Shown here piece after piece: positions 52,578 to 60,773 of a stretch of DNA of 64,000 bases. Both the position numbers and the translations under genes were made by a program. Within the stretch, counting starts at the first letter, position 1, and the number at the start of each line of letters is the position of its first letter. The notes under the pieces are model-generated. The model did no database searches. It was not told the origin of the DNA and saw only the letters and a program-made list of their open reading frames with translations. The stretch comes from Bacteroidota bacterium. Its GTDB lineage: Bacteria; Bacteroidota; Bacteroidia; Chitinophagales; LD1. The stretch is from contig JAFDYN010000002.1 of NCBI GenBank assembly GCA_018267385.1, positions 1 through 64,000 of the forward strand. Reading direction: 5' to 3'.

Positions 52578-54824
52578 ATGAAGTTCAAACTGAAGAAAGT
52601 CAATTTCAATAATTTCTGGGAAGTCTTCAAACTGGTACAGATCGCGCTCTGGTCTTGCATCCTGCTGGTCTTTCTCTTCTTCGTAGGTGTCAATGCCGGC
52701 CTGCTCGGAGAGATGCCCGACCTGGAGGCGATACAAAATCCGAATAATGATGTCTCGACCACTGTCTACTCTGCAGATGGCGAGGTACTAGGCAGCTACT
52801 ATAATGAAAACCGGATCGAGATAGCATACGATGACCTATCGCCGTATCTGGTCAAGGCGCTGGTGGCTACAGAAGACAAGCGTTTCTACGAGCACTCGGG
52901 TATCGATATGAAGGGTCTCTTTGCAGCTATACTTGGTCCACTGCTAGGTCGCGACCGTGGTGGTGCCTCTACCATTACACAGCAGCTGGCCAAGAACCTC
53001 TTTCACCAGGATTTCTATAAGACTAGCCGGATACAGCGATCCAAGCAAAAGCTAAAAGAATGGGTGCTGGCTGCCAAGATCGAGCGGATGTTTTCTAAGG
53101 AGGAGATCATTACGCTTTATTTTAATACGGTAAAATTCGGCAATCAGTCTTTTGGTATCAAGACGGCCGCCTGGACCTACTATGGCAAAACACCAAAAGA
53201 TCTGAAACCCCAGGAGGCGGCACTACTGGTAGGGATGGTCAATGCACCCAGTAAGTTTAATCCCAGAAAACACCCTGACAAGGCGGAAGACCGCCGCAAC
53301 ATCGTACTAAAACGCATGGTAGAGGCCAGGATCATAGATCAGGCTGCCTGCGATACGCTGAGCAAAAAGCAGATCAAGCTCAACTTTCACAGTGCAGACT
53401 ACCGCGAGGGCCTGGCCACCTACCTTCGCGAGAACCTGAGGCAGGAGCTGAAAGCATGGTGTGACAAACATAAGAAGCCAGACGGTACGAAGTACGATAT
53501 CTATACGGATGGCCTGCAAGTATATACTACGATAGACTCTCGTATGCAGCGCTATGCTGAGGACGCCATCAGGGAGCATCTGAAATTTCTGCAGGACTCC
53601 TACTTCAAAGAATGGCATGGCAAAGAGCCGTGGAAGTTTGGAGAGAGAGCCAAACCCGACCTGCTGGACAAGGCTATCGTGCAGAGCCAGCACTACCAGG
53701 ACCTGAAGGCGCAGGGCAAATCCGATGCAGAGATCCGCAAGCTGTTTAATCAGAAAACGGATATGACCATCTTCTCCTATGATGGCGACCACGGATCGTA
53801 TGACAAGGATACGTCTATGACCATCACCGACTCGCTGCGCTACTACCTGCAGATCATACAGTGCGGTTTCCTAGCAGTAGATGTACACACCGGTGAGATC
53901 AAAGCCTGGGTAGGCGGGCCTAACATGAAATACTTCCAACTGGACCACGTCAAAAAATCCACCAAGCGCCAGGTGGGCTCTACCATGAAACCACTGCAGT
54001 ATGCAGTAGCCATAGAGCGTGGCTATGATCCCTGCCACCAGATAGAGTATATCGCTCCAACCTGTGGCGAAAACGGATGGAACCCTGCTGGCAGCAAAAA
54101 ATTCAAAGATGGCGACCTGGTGCCGATGCAGCAGGGACTCTGGTACTCTGACAACCGTATGACGGCAAACCTGATGTGCGACTTTGGCCCGCAGGCGCTG
54201 ATAGATATGGCCCGCAAACTACATATAGAGAGCGATCTGGACAGGGTGCCGGCGCTGTGCCTCGGCGTGTCAGATATATCACTGACGGAGATGGTGGGCG
54301 CATACCTGACCCTGGCCAATGGCGGTGAGTATTGCAAACCTTTTTACATCACTAAGATCACAGACAAGAAGGGCAATGTGCTGGCTACTTTCAATCAGGA
54401 ACACTCCGCGGCCCTCTCTCCTACCGTAGCCTATACCACAGTAGAGATGATGAAAGGCGTGGTAAACCGCGGTACTGCAGCATCTATCCGTCCGCGCTAT
54501 GGACTGCCCAGCCTGGCGCTGGCCGGCAAGACCGGAACGACTCAAGCTAACGCAGATGCATGGTTTATAGGTATGACTCCTGATATCGTAGCCGGCTGCT
54601 GGGTAGGATTTGAGCAGCCGAGTGTGCACTTTGCCTCATCAGGCACAGGAGCTGCCGCTGCGCTACCGGTGGTCGGGCGCTTCCTGAACAGAGCCTATGG
54701 CGACTACAAACTAAAGCTGAATATGAACGCTACCTTTCCTGCTCTACAGGATAGCACGACTGAGATCAATTTTGACTGCTCGGTGGTCCATATGGACTCG
54801 GTAGAAAACAGCAAACCGGAATAA
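52578..54824 (+). CDS. Bifunctional penicillin-binding protein 1A-type
   Basis: Peptidoglycan synthase with glycosyltransferase (GT51) and transpeptidase domains, 748 residues. Membrane helix about 20-40. GT51 motifs: EDKRFYEHSGID with the catalytic Glu, RGGASTITQQLAKNLF. Transpeptidase motifs: S468-T-M-K471 (GSTMKP), Y-S-D-N (SxN), and K651-T-G-T. It overlaps the next gene by one base (TAATG), so they are coupled. The pbpC or mrcA name cannot be told apart by eye. Confidence 0.94.
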   Translation: MKFKLKKVNFNNFWEVFKLVQIALWSCILLVFLFFVGVNAGLLGEMPDLEAIQNPNNDVSTTVYSADGEVLGSYYNENRIEIAYDDLSPYLVKALVATEDKRFYEHSGIDMKGLFAAILGPLLGRDRGGASTITQQLAKNLFHQDFYKTSRIQRSKQKLKEWVLAAKIERMFSKEEIITLYFNTVKFGNQSFGIKTAAWTYYGKTPKDLKPQEAALLVGMVNAPSKFNPRKHPDKAEDRRNIVLKRMVEARIIDQAACDTLSKKQIKLNFHSADYREGLATYLRENLRQELKAWCDKHKKPDGTKYDIYTDGLQVYTTIDSRMQRYAEDAIREHLKFLQDSYFKEWHGKEPWKFGERAKPDLLDKAIVQSQHYQDLKAQGKSDAEIRKLFNQKTDMTIFSYDGDHGSYDKDTSMTITDSLRYYLQIIQCGFLAVDVHTGEIKAWVGGPNMKYFQLDHVKKSTKRQVGSTMKPLQYAVAIERGYDPCHQIEYIAPTCGENGWNPAGSKKFKDGDLVPMQQGLWYSDNRMTANLMCDFGPQALIDMARKLHIESDLDRVPALCLGVSDISLTEMVGAYLTLANGGEYCKPFYITKITDKKGNVLATFNQEHSAALSPTVAYTTVEMMKGVVNRGTAASIRPRYGLPSLALAGKTGTTQANADAWFIGMTPDIVAGCWVGFEQPSVHFASSGTGAAAALPVVGRFLNRAYGDYKLKLNMNATFPALQDSTTEINFDCSVVHMDSVENSKPE

Positions 54825-55534
54825 TGAGCGAACCCCGAAAGACAGGACGCCTGTATCTGATACCATCTTTTCTAGGAGAGAATGATAATGCGATCATACC
54901 TGATCAGGTGAGAAATGTGGTCAACGAACTACATCATTTCATAGTGGAAGATGCGCGCACTGCACGGCGCTACCTGCGTGCTATCGGCTACAAGAAAAAC
55001 TTTGACACGGAGGTCTCTATACAGGAGCTGGATAAACATGGGTCCAACCATGCGAAGCAACTTCTGGCACCGATAGAGTCGGGGCATGACATAGGTATCA
55101 TCAGCGAGGCTGGCAATCCTTGTATAGCCGATCCGGGATATGAGATAGTGAGCTACGCGCACATCCGCGGCTATCAGGTATCACCACTGGTAGGACCCAG
55201 TTCTATTTTGCTGGCACTGGTGGCCTCCGGCTTTAGCGGACAGCAATTTTCTTTTCACGGCTACCTGCCTATACAGAGCGCCGACAGGGCCAGGAAACTA
55301 AAACAACTGGAAGATGCTGCTAAACGCGGCGGCACTCAAATTTTCATGGAGACCCCATTCCGCAATGATGCTATGCTGAGGGATGCGCTACAGCATCTGA
55401 GCGCGGATACAAAACTCTGCGTGGCATGTGACCTGACGCTACCCGCCGAGTACATCGCTACCAAAAAGATATCGGACTGGCGCAGGCAGGTGCCCGAGCT
55501 TCACAAACGATACTGTATATTTCTGATAGGATAA
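54824..55534 (+). CDS. RsmI-like tetrapyrrole-methylase-fold SAM methyltransferase
   Basis: Methyltransferase of 236 residues of the RsmI (16S rRNA C1402 2'-O-methyltransferase) family, short form common in Bacteroidota. Motifs: SEAGNPCIADPG, GPSSILLALVASG and the TPFRNDAM segment. Compared with full RsmI (about 280 residues) it lacks the C-terminal extension, and its N-terminus is changed. It may act on another target. It is translationally coupled to PBP1A. Confidence 0.85.
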   Translation: MSEPRKTGRLYLIPSFLGENDNAIIPDQVRNVVNELHHFIVEDARTARRYLRAIGYKKNFDTEVSIQELDKHGSNHAKQLLAPIESGHDIGIISEAGNPCIADPGYEIVSYAHIRGYQVSPLVGPSSILLALVASGFSGQQFSFHGYLPIQSADRARKLKQLEDAAKRGGTQIFMETPFRNDAMLRDALQHLSADTKLCVACDLTLPAEYIATKKISDWRRQVPELHKRYCIFLIG

Positions 55535-55567
55535 AAGACTGCTACATCTGCCGCAGATCCTCCGCCT

Positions 55568-56629
55568 CTACTTATTAGAAACTTTCAGGTAACCATCCAG
55601 CGCCGCTATGATAGATGGCGCGCCCTCGAGTGGTGCCATCAGGTGTATCTGCCATTTGGCCTCCAGCACAGCATCTGCAGTGGTCTTGCCATATACCCCT
55701 ATTTTCAGTTTACCAGGTTTGAATGCCGGAAAACTCTGATAGAGAGAATGTATAGCAGACGGGCTGAAGAGCACCATCATGTCATATTTGTTGAGGTCCA
55801 CTTTGCGCAGGTCACTAGGCACAGTGCGGTACATCACCGCCTCTGTGAATGGGATATTCTGGTCAGACATGAATGAGGTGATCTCATCCTTGCTGCGCAC
55901 CTCCGGTCCTATGTAGAGAAACCTGGTCGTATCACGATGCTTCAGGATCAGCGCGCGCATCTCCTTATTACTATTAGTATCGCTGAAGAAAACCTTGCGC
56001 TTGCGGTATTGGGTATATTTCTGCAGATAGAGCGCTATAGCCTCAGACGTGCAGAAGTACTTTGTCTCCTGGCTCATCTTGACACGGAGCTCCTCGCAGA
56101 TACGAAAGAAATGGTCTATGGCATTGCGGCTCGTAAATATGATGCCGCTGAAATCATTGAGAGAGATACGCTGCTTGCGGAAGTCTTTGCCTTGCACTCC
56201 CTCTACAGTCACAAATGGTGTAAACTGAAACTTGACTTTATATTTTGACTCCAGATCGAAGTATGGAGATTTGATCCCTTCCGGTTGTGGCTGGGCCACG
56301 ATGATATTTTTGAGGCGCGTCTTAGGCTCAGTGCTCAGAAACTCACTATAGTTCTTATCATTTTTAGGTTTCAGGATTTCGGAGAGTCTTACCGGCTTCT
56401 TTTTTTCTTCGGCAGGCGCGGGTGCTGCGGTAGCTGCGGTTGGTTTTTGTGCAGGAGTAGCGGAAGATTTGGCTGGAGATTTCTTGACTGGGGCGGCCGG
56501 AGCTTTGGGAGCCGGCTTTACTACTTTCTTAGAGGACACAGAGGCTTTATTTAACGATGGCTTTTTAGTCTTACTGCTTTTCAAAATAAAAGCAGTAGCA
56601 CTCGGTTTAGTTGATTTCTCATCAGCCAT
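55568..56629 (-). CDS. hemD: Uroporphyrinogen-III synthase with Lys/Pro/Ala-rich extension
   Basis: Closes the tetrapyrrole ring, hydroxymethylbilane to uroporphyrinogen III. It has 353 residues, whereas the enzyme is normally about 250. Residues about 105-350 are the two-domain HemD fold (IIFTSRNAIDHFF, the KYFCTSEAIALYL core, and VLFSPSAIHSL). Residues 1-95 are a low-complexity tail rich in Lys, Ala and Pro (SKTKKPSLNKASVSSKKVVK), very like the neighbouring histone-like protein. It lies 50 bases after that gene. The enzyme call is good, the extension's role is unknown. Confidence 0.87.
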   Translation of the reverse strand: MADEKSTKPSATAFILKSSKTKKPSLNKASVSSKKVVKPAPKAPAAPVKKSPAKSSATPAQKPTAATAAPAPAEEKKKPVRLSEILKPKNDKNYSEFLSTEPKTRLKNIIVAQPQPEGIKSPYFDLESKYKVKFQFTPFVTVEGVQGKDFRKQRISLNDFSGIIFTSRNAIDHFFRICEELRVKMSQETKYFCTSEAIALYLQKYTQYRKRKVFFSDTNSNKEMRALILKHRDTTRFLYIGPEVRSKDEITSFMSDQNIPFTEAVMYRTVPSDLRKVDLNKYDMMVLFSPSAIHSLYQSFPAFKPGKLKIGVYGKTTADAVLEAKWQIHLMAPLEGAPSIIAALDGYLKVSNK

Positions 56630-56679
56630 CTTGCGACCGGAAGTGCTACTGCTGTTAGATCTTGATTGCTTGCCCGAGC

Positions 56680-56865
56680 TTACGCTTTTTTTTTAGGGGC
56701 AGCCTTCTTAGCGGCCTTCTTAGGGGCAGCTTTCTTAGCAGCCTTCTTAGGGGCAGCCTTCTTTGCTACCTTCTTAGGAGCGGCTTTCTTAGCAGCCTTC
56801 TTAGGGGCGGCTTTCTTAGCAGCTTTCTTTGGGGCAGCTTTCTTTGCTGTTGACTTTGTTGCCAT
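56680..56865 (-). CDS. Histone H1-like Lys/Ala/Pro repeat protein
   Basis: Very basic 61-residue protein made of KKAAPKKAA repeats, like the C-terminal tail of histone H1 and bacterial Hc1-type proteins. It has no folded domain. It probably binds DNA or RNA in the nucleoid. Its start is 2 bases from the preceding DUF4271 stop, so it is in the same operon, ahead of hemD. The opposite-strand frame here (Leu/Phe/Ala-rich) is an artefact of the repeat. Confidence 0.82.
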   Translation of the reverse strand: MATKSTAKKAAPKKAAKKAAPKKAAKKAAPKKVAKKAAPKKAAKKAAPKKAAKKAAPKKKA

Positions 56866-56866
56866 G

Positions 56867-57745
56867 TTAAATAGCTGTTTTGGTTAACAATTTAATAAAT
56901 AGAAATACTGGTAATATTTCTCCAACACAAATGTATATTAAAAAATGATACAGACTGCTGTACATCACTTTATACGATGTGGATAAACCTCGGATCACGA
57001 TCATCACCACGCCAGCGCTCAATATCACAAGTGATGCGATGAAGATGAAAAGGAAATATTTTTCTGATGATGCGTATAGCATGAATAGTATTGGAATCAT
57101 TGCAATACCAATGGTTCTGACTATGGCAGAGAGATTAAACAAGTACTCATCTACTGATGCGCGCAGCTCAAAAAGATTTCCGATGTAGCGTAGCAATGCA
57201 AACTTCGCTACGAAAAAAAATGTGAATAAAATGATGAGCTTGACTATTGAAAAATTGTCGGACAATGCAGAGTAAGGATAAAAATGCAACAATACAAATC
57301 GCGTGAAGATAGACATCGAGACTACGAAGATGCCATTCATGAGAAACGATGATAGCGATAGATCCTCTCGTGATGAGCGCACGATCTGCGATGCGATATT
57401 AGAGCTCGCCACGGATCTGAAGAGGTCTGTGAAATCATTGCTGAAAGCCAGCTTCAGCGTGGTGAGTACGATGAGCAGCGCTACCAGCAGGAGAAACATA
57501 AACGTATTGTCAGGCATGCGGCGCTCCTGCTCGATGTCATACCATGTAGCTCTCGCGCCTCCTGTCAGAGCAGATGAGTAGTGCGCTACACTGTCTGCAT
57601 GATATACCGCAGCAGTATCTATCACGATCACCTGCGCGGCAGAATCTGCTACAGTCATACTATCCTGCGCCAGGGCCAGCGTATCATCCTGCGCATGCAG
57701 TGATACGGCGAAGACAAGAAACAGGAATATGATGATCGTGCGCAC
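56867..57745 (-). CDS. DUF4271 integral membrane protein
   Basis: Membrane protein of 292 residues, conserved in Bacteroidota, function unknown. A signal peptide (1-18, LHAQ) precedes a soluble segment and about six to seven membrane helices (for example TFMFLLLVALLIVLTTL, IVKLIILFTFFFVAKFALL, FIFIASLVILSAGVVMIVI). It starts with GTG overlapping the stop of the upstream Omp85 gene by one base (TAGTG), so the two are coupled. The family often lies near hemD in Bacteroidota, as here. Confidence 0.88.
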   Translation of the reverse strand: MRTIIIFLFLVFAVSLHAQDDTLALAQDSMTVADSAAQVIVIDTAAVYHADSVAHYSSALTGGARATWYDIEQERRMPDNTFMFLLLVALLIVLTTLKLAFSNDFTDLFRSVASSNIASQIVRSSREDLSLSSFLMNGIFVVSMSIFTRFVLLHFYPYSALSDNFSIVKLIILFTFFFVAKFALLRYIGNLFELRASVDEYLFNLSAIVRTIGIAMIPILFMLYASSEKYFLFIFIASLVILSAGVVMIVIRGLSTSYKVMYSSLYHFLIYICVGEILPVFLFIKLLTKTAI

Positions 57746-59517
57746 TAGAAGTAATTTATATAGCCGAAGTGTATCTTGCCATTTTTAAATGAGATCGGGT
57801 TGTCCAGCTGCTTGCCCAGCGCATAGGTCAGGCCAAAGAGTCCGATCTTGGTCTCAAAGGTAGTGCCCGCTCCGAATCCAAATGGAAAGTCGAAAGGCTT
57901 ATTGACGTAGTGGCCGGGTTCCTTCACCAGTGCAGCATTGACGAAGGCGAAGAAATAGGAATTTTTTGAGATGAGGTAGCGGTACTCCAGGTCACCCATG
58001 CCGTAGTATGGCGTGAAGATAGACCGGTCATCAAAGCCTCTCAGAGAGGTCACACCGCCTATCTGGTATTGTTCATTGTCCAGTATCCTGTCTGCAAAGA
58101 AGTATTTGCCCTCAAACATGGTGCGAATCGTCATCCGGCTATTAATCTTCCAGAACTTGTCTATCATCAGCGCGAGGTGCAGCTGAAAAGTGGTCAATCG
58201 CACCGTATCATACAGGCTGGCAAAAGTTTTCCCCTCTACCTGATCGTATAGGCTGGCTATGGTCGTATTCTTTTTGATGGTCCTGGCACCGGCGGCTATA
58301 CTGGTCTGGAGTACAAAACCCGACACCGGGTTGAATCGGTAGTTGAGCTTCTGCATATAAAACTCCAAAGCAAATTCATTGGTGCTCAGGTCAAGGTTGG
58401 TAGGCAGGGTACGGTTTATCTTGACATAGTTCGTATCCGGATCGAGAATGATGGAAACCTTCTGACGATAAGATGCCTTGAGGTAATCGTTTCCGGATAG
58501 CTGGTATTGCACGCCATAGTCGCCGTCTATTTGCAGGTATGAAGTGTCCTTTTTATAAAATTGAAAATTGACATTCAACCCTAGTGGCAGTCCGAGCAGA
58601 TAGGGGTAGATGATACGGGCTGTGAGGGTTTGAGTCTTGGGTTGTAGTTTTTGCCACTGCAGGTAGAGATCTTCCCCTGCCCCGAATGGCGCGACGAGGT
58701 GTATCTTGACATCACCGGTGATGAGTACTTTCTGGCCCGAGCTGCCCGGCAGCACACCTATGAGCAAGTCGAACTGACTTGTCTTCCTATCTTTCAGGAA
58801 CACATTGATACGGGCTTTCTCAGCACGAAACTCGACAGTATGCGGCTTGATCACCTCGGCAAACTGGAGATCATTCAGTCGCTGGGTGATGCGGCGTACA
58901 CTGGCTTCATTATATACCTTGCCGGGTTTGATACCGAGATAGTTTCGCAGAAACAAGGGGCGTATTTTCGTCTTGCCCTGTATGTGCAGCGTGTCATAGT
59001 GAAAGAGATCGTGCAGCTGCAGATACACCCTGGCCGATATCTGACCATCTCTCATATCAAAGCTATCCAGCCATACCTCTGCAAACGGATAGCCAATATT
59101 CTCGCAAGACTGGATCACTTTCTCCTTGAAGAGCAAAGTACCATCGGCGGGGATCGTCTTGCCATCGCCCAGCTTCTTCAATCCGATATCCGGCAGGAAG
59201 TCCGGCGGGATATTACCATTATATATGGTGATGGTCTCAAACTTATCCCCTACATATATATATGCAAAGGTAGTGTGACCCAGGGTAACTATGCTGTCCA
59301 TAGAGACCGTCAGGTACCCCTGGTTTCTGATCTGGGTGTATAGATAGTCTATCTCTTTGCGCTGACGGATAGAGTCGGGAAACGTCGATCTGTATGAAAG
59401 CTTCTTTGTAAAAAAGACAGCGGGCTTGTCATGGCATACGACCTCCAGGTGCCAGGGTTCCTGTGCAGCAGCTACCTTTAGCCAAAACACGGCCAGCCAT
59501 AAAAACCATCCTTTCAT
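57745..59517 (-). CDS. Omp85/BamA-family outer-membrane protein
   Basis: Outer-membrane beta-barrel protein of 590 residues. Signal peptide 1-18 (AAAQ). The N-terminal region (about 20-270) holds POTRA-like domains, and the barrel (about 270-590) has the LRGF motif (GGVTSLRGFDDRS), the Omp85 signature that folds into the pore. The last strand ends with FGYINYF. It is shorter than BamA (about 800), so it is a TamA- or ShlB-like relative. It is upstream of DUF4271, coupled by a 1-base overlap. Confidence 0.87.
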   Translation of the reverse strand: MKGWFLWLAVFWLKVAAAQEPWHLEVVCHDKPAVFFTKKLSYRSTFPDSIRQRKEIDYLYTQIRNQGYLTVSMDSIVTLGHTTFAYIYVGDKFETITIYNGNIPPDFLPDIGLKKLGDGKTIPADGTLLFKEKVIQSCENIGYPFAEVWLDSFDMRDGQISARVYLQLHDLFHYDTLHIQGKTKIRPLFLRNYLGIKPGKVYNEASVRRITQRLNDLQFAEVIKPHTVEFRAEKARINVFLKDRKTSQFDLLIGVLPGSSGQKVLITGDVKIHLVAPFGAGEDLYLQWQKLQPKTQTLTARIIYPYLLGLPLGLNVNFQFYKKDTSYLQIDGDYGVQYQLSGNDYLKASYRQKVSIILDPDTNYVKINRTLPTNLDLSTNEFALEFYMQKLNYRFNPVSGFVLQTSIAAGARTIKKNTTIASLYDQVEGKTFASLYDTVRLTTFQLHLALMIDKFWKINSRMTIRTMFEGKYFFADRILDNEQYQIGGVTSLRGFDDRSIFTPYYGMGDLEYRYLISKNSYFFAFVNAALVKEPGHYVNKPFDFPFGFGAGTTFETKIGLFGLTYALGKQLDNPISFKNGKIHFGYINYF

Positions 59518-59526
59518 CCGATCAGC

Positions 59527-59534
59527 TAAAGATA
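59527..59534 (-). promoter_or_regulatory. Candidate -7 element for the Omp85-DUF4271-histone-hemD operon
   Basis: Minus-strand TATCTTTA (7/8 of TAnnTTTG) lies 10 bases before the Omp85 ATG. The four-gene minus-strand operon 59517 to 55568 has no other clear promoter. Confidence 0.45.
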
Positions 59535-59591
59535 ACGCTAAAGATGGATTTAGATTTTGGCATTGGCAATAAGATTCTTGATTTTTGGAGC

Positions 59592-60722
59592 ATGGCAGGC
59601 ATCTATATCCATATCCCCTTTTGCCGGCAGGCCTGCCACTACTGCAATTTCTATTTCACTACATCTCCGGCCCGACGTGATGAGCTGGTAGCTGCGATCA
59701 TCAGAGAGGTGGAGTTCACCGGCGGATACCTGGATGGCGAGACGATCGAGACCATTTACTTCGGCGGTGGTACTCCGACTATGCTGGCGGCAGGCCAGCT
59801 AGGGCAGATACTTGAGGCTATCTATAAAGCATATCCTGATGCCCGACTCCGGGAGCTGACAATAGAAGCCAATCCCGATGACCTCACCGCGGACAAAATA
59901 GCAGAGCTCAACGAGCTTCGTACGCTCGGCCTGGATAGACTATCCATCGGGGTGCAATCATTCCGTGAGGCTGACCTAATATATATGAACCGCGCGCACA
60001 ATGCTCCGGAGGCGCTCAGTGCCATAGAGCGGGTACAGGCAGCCGGATTTCAAAATCTGACCATTGACCTGATATATGGTACACCCACTATGAGCGATGA
60101 GGCGTGGCGCGATAATATCCGACAGGCCATCGCGCTGGGCATTCCCCATATATCTTCCTATGCCCTCACTGTAGAGCCAAAGACCTATCTGGATAAAAAC
60201 ATACGAACCGGCCGCGTCGTACCCGTAGATGAGATACAGAGCTCCCGCCAGTTTGATATACTAATGGAGGAGATGTCTGCAAATGGCTATGACCAATATG
60301 AGATCAGCAACTTTGCCCTGCCCGGCCACCACGCCATACACAATACGAACTACTGGCGGGGAAAGAAGTATCTCGGCCTCGGTCCATCAGCGCACTCCTA
60401 TGATGGTACCTCACGCCGGTGGAATGTGGCCAATAACAACACCTACATCAAAAGCATAAGCGAGGGAAAGCTACCCTATGAAGTGGAATACCTCACCACC
60501 GCTCAGCGCGCCAATGAATATATCATGACCTCCCTACGCACCATGTGGGGCTGTGACCTGAGCCGACCGGAAGTCTCAGCATTCAGGGCGGAAATCGTCG
60601 GCTCGTTACAGGATACAGACGCTTCCTTCTATATAATGGAAGGGAATATAGTGCGTCTGACGCAGGCCGGGCGGCACTATGCAGACCGGATGGCGTCAGA
60701 CCTGTTTGTAGATGAGCCGTGA
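59592..60722 (+). CDS. hemW: Radical SAM protein HemW (heme chaperone family)
   Basis: Protein of 376 residues from the ATG at 59592 (MAGIYIHIPFC); the longer frame upstream lies inside the divergent gene's leader. The [4Fe-4S] cluster motif C11-x3-C15-x2-C18 (CRQACHYC) is followed by YFGGGTPT and the SIGVQSF and AHNAPEA motifs typical of HemW. HemW binds heme and gives it to respiratory enzymes; it lacks the extra cysteine of HemN coproporphyrinogen dehydrogenase. Its position beside hemD fits heme metabolism. Confidence 0.93.
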   Translation: MAGIYIHIPFCRQACHYCNFYFTTSPARRDELVAAIIREVEFTGGYLDGETIETIYFGGGTPTMLAAGQLGQILEAIYKAYPDARLRELTIEANPDDLTADKIAELNELRTLGLDRLSIGVQSFREADLIYMNRAHNAPEALSAIERVQAAGFQNLTIDLIYGTPTMSDEAWRDNIRQAIALGIPHISSYALTVEPKTYLDKNIRTGRVVPVDEIQSSRQFDILMEEMSANGYDQYEISNFALPGHHAIHNTNYWRGKKYLGLGPSAHSYDGTSRRWNVANNNTYIKSISEGKLPYEVEYLTTAQRANEYIMTSLRTMWGCDLSRPEVSAFRAEIVGSLQDTDASFYIMEGNIVRLTQAGRHYADRMASDLFVDEP

Positions 60723-60773
60723 GGCTGTCACTTTTAGGCCAAAAATTTTATCTTGGCTACGTAAAGATCTGTA

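Noticed and set aside
56662..56887. Leu/Phe/Ala-rich open frames on the plus strand
   Set aside because: They are the opposite strand of the Lys/Ala/Pro repeats of the histone-like gene.
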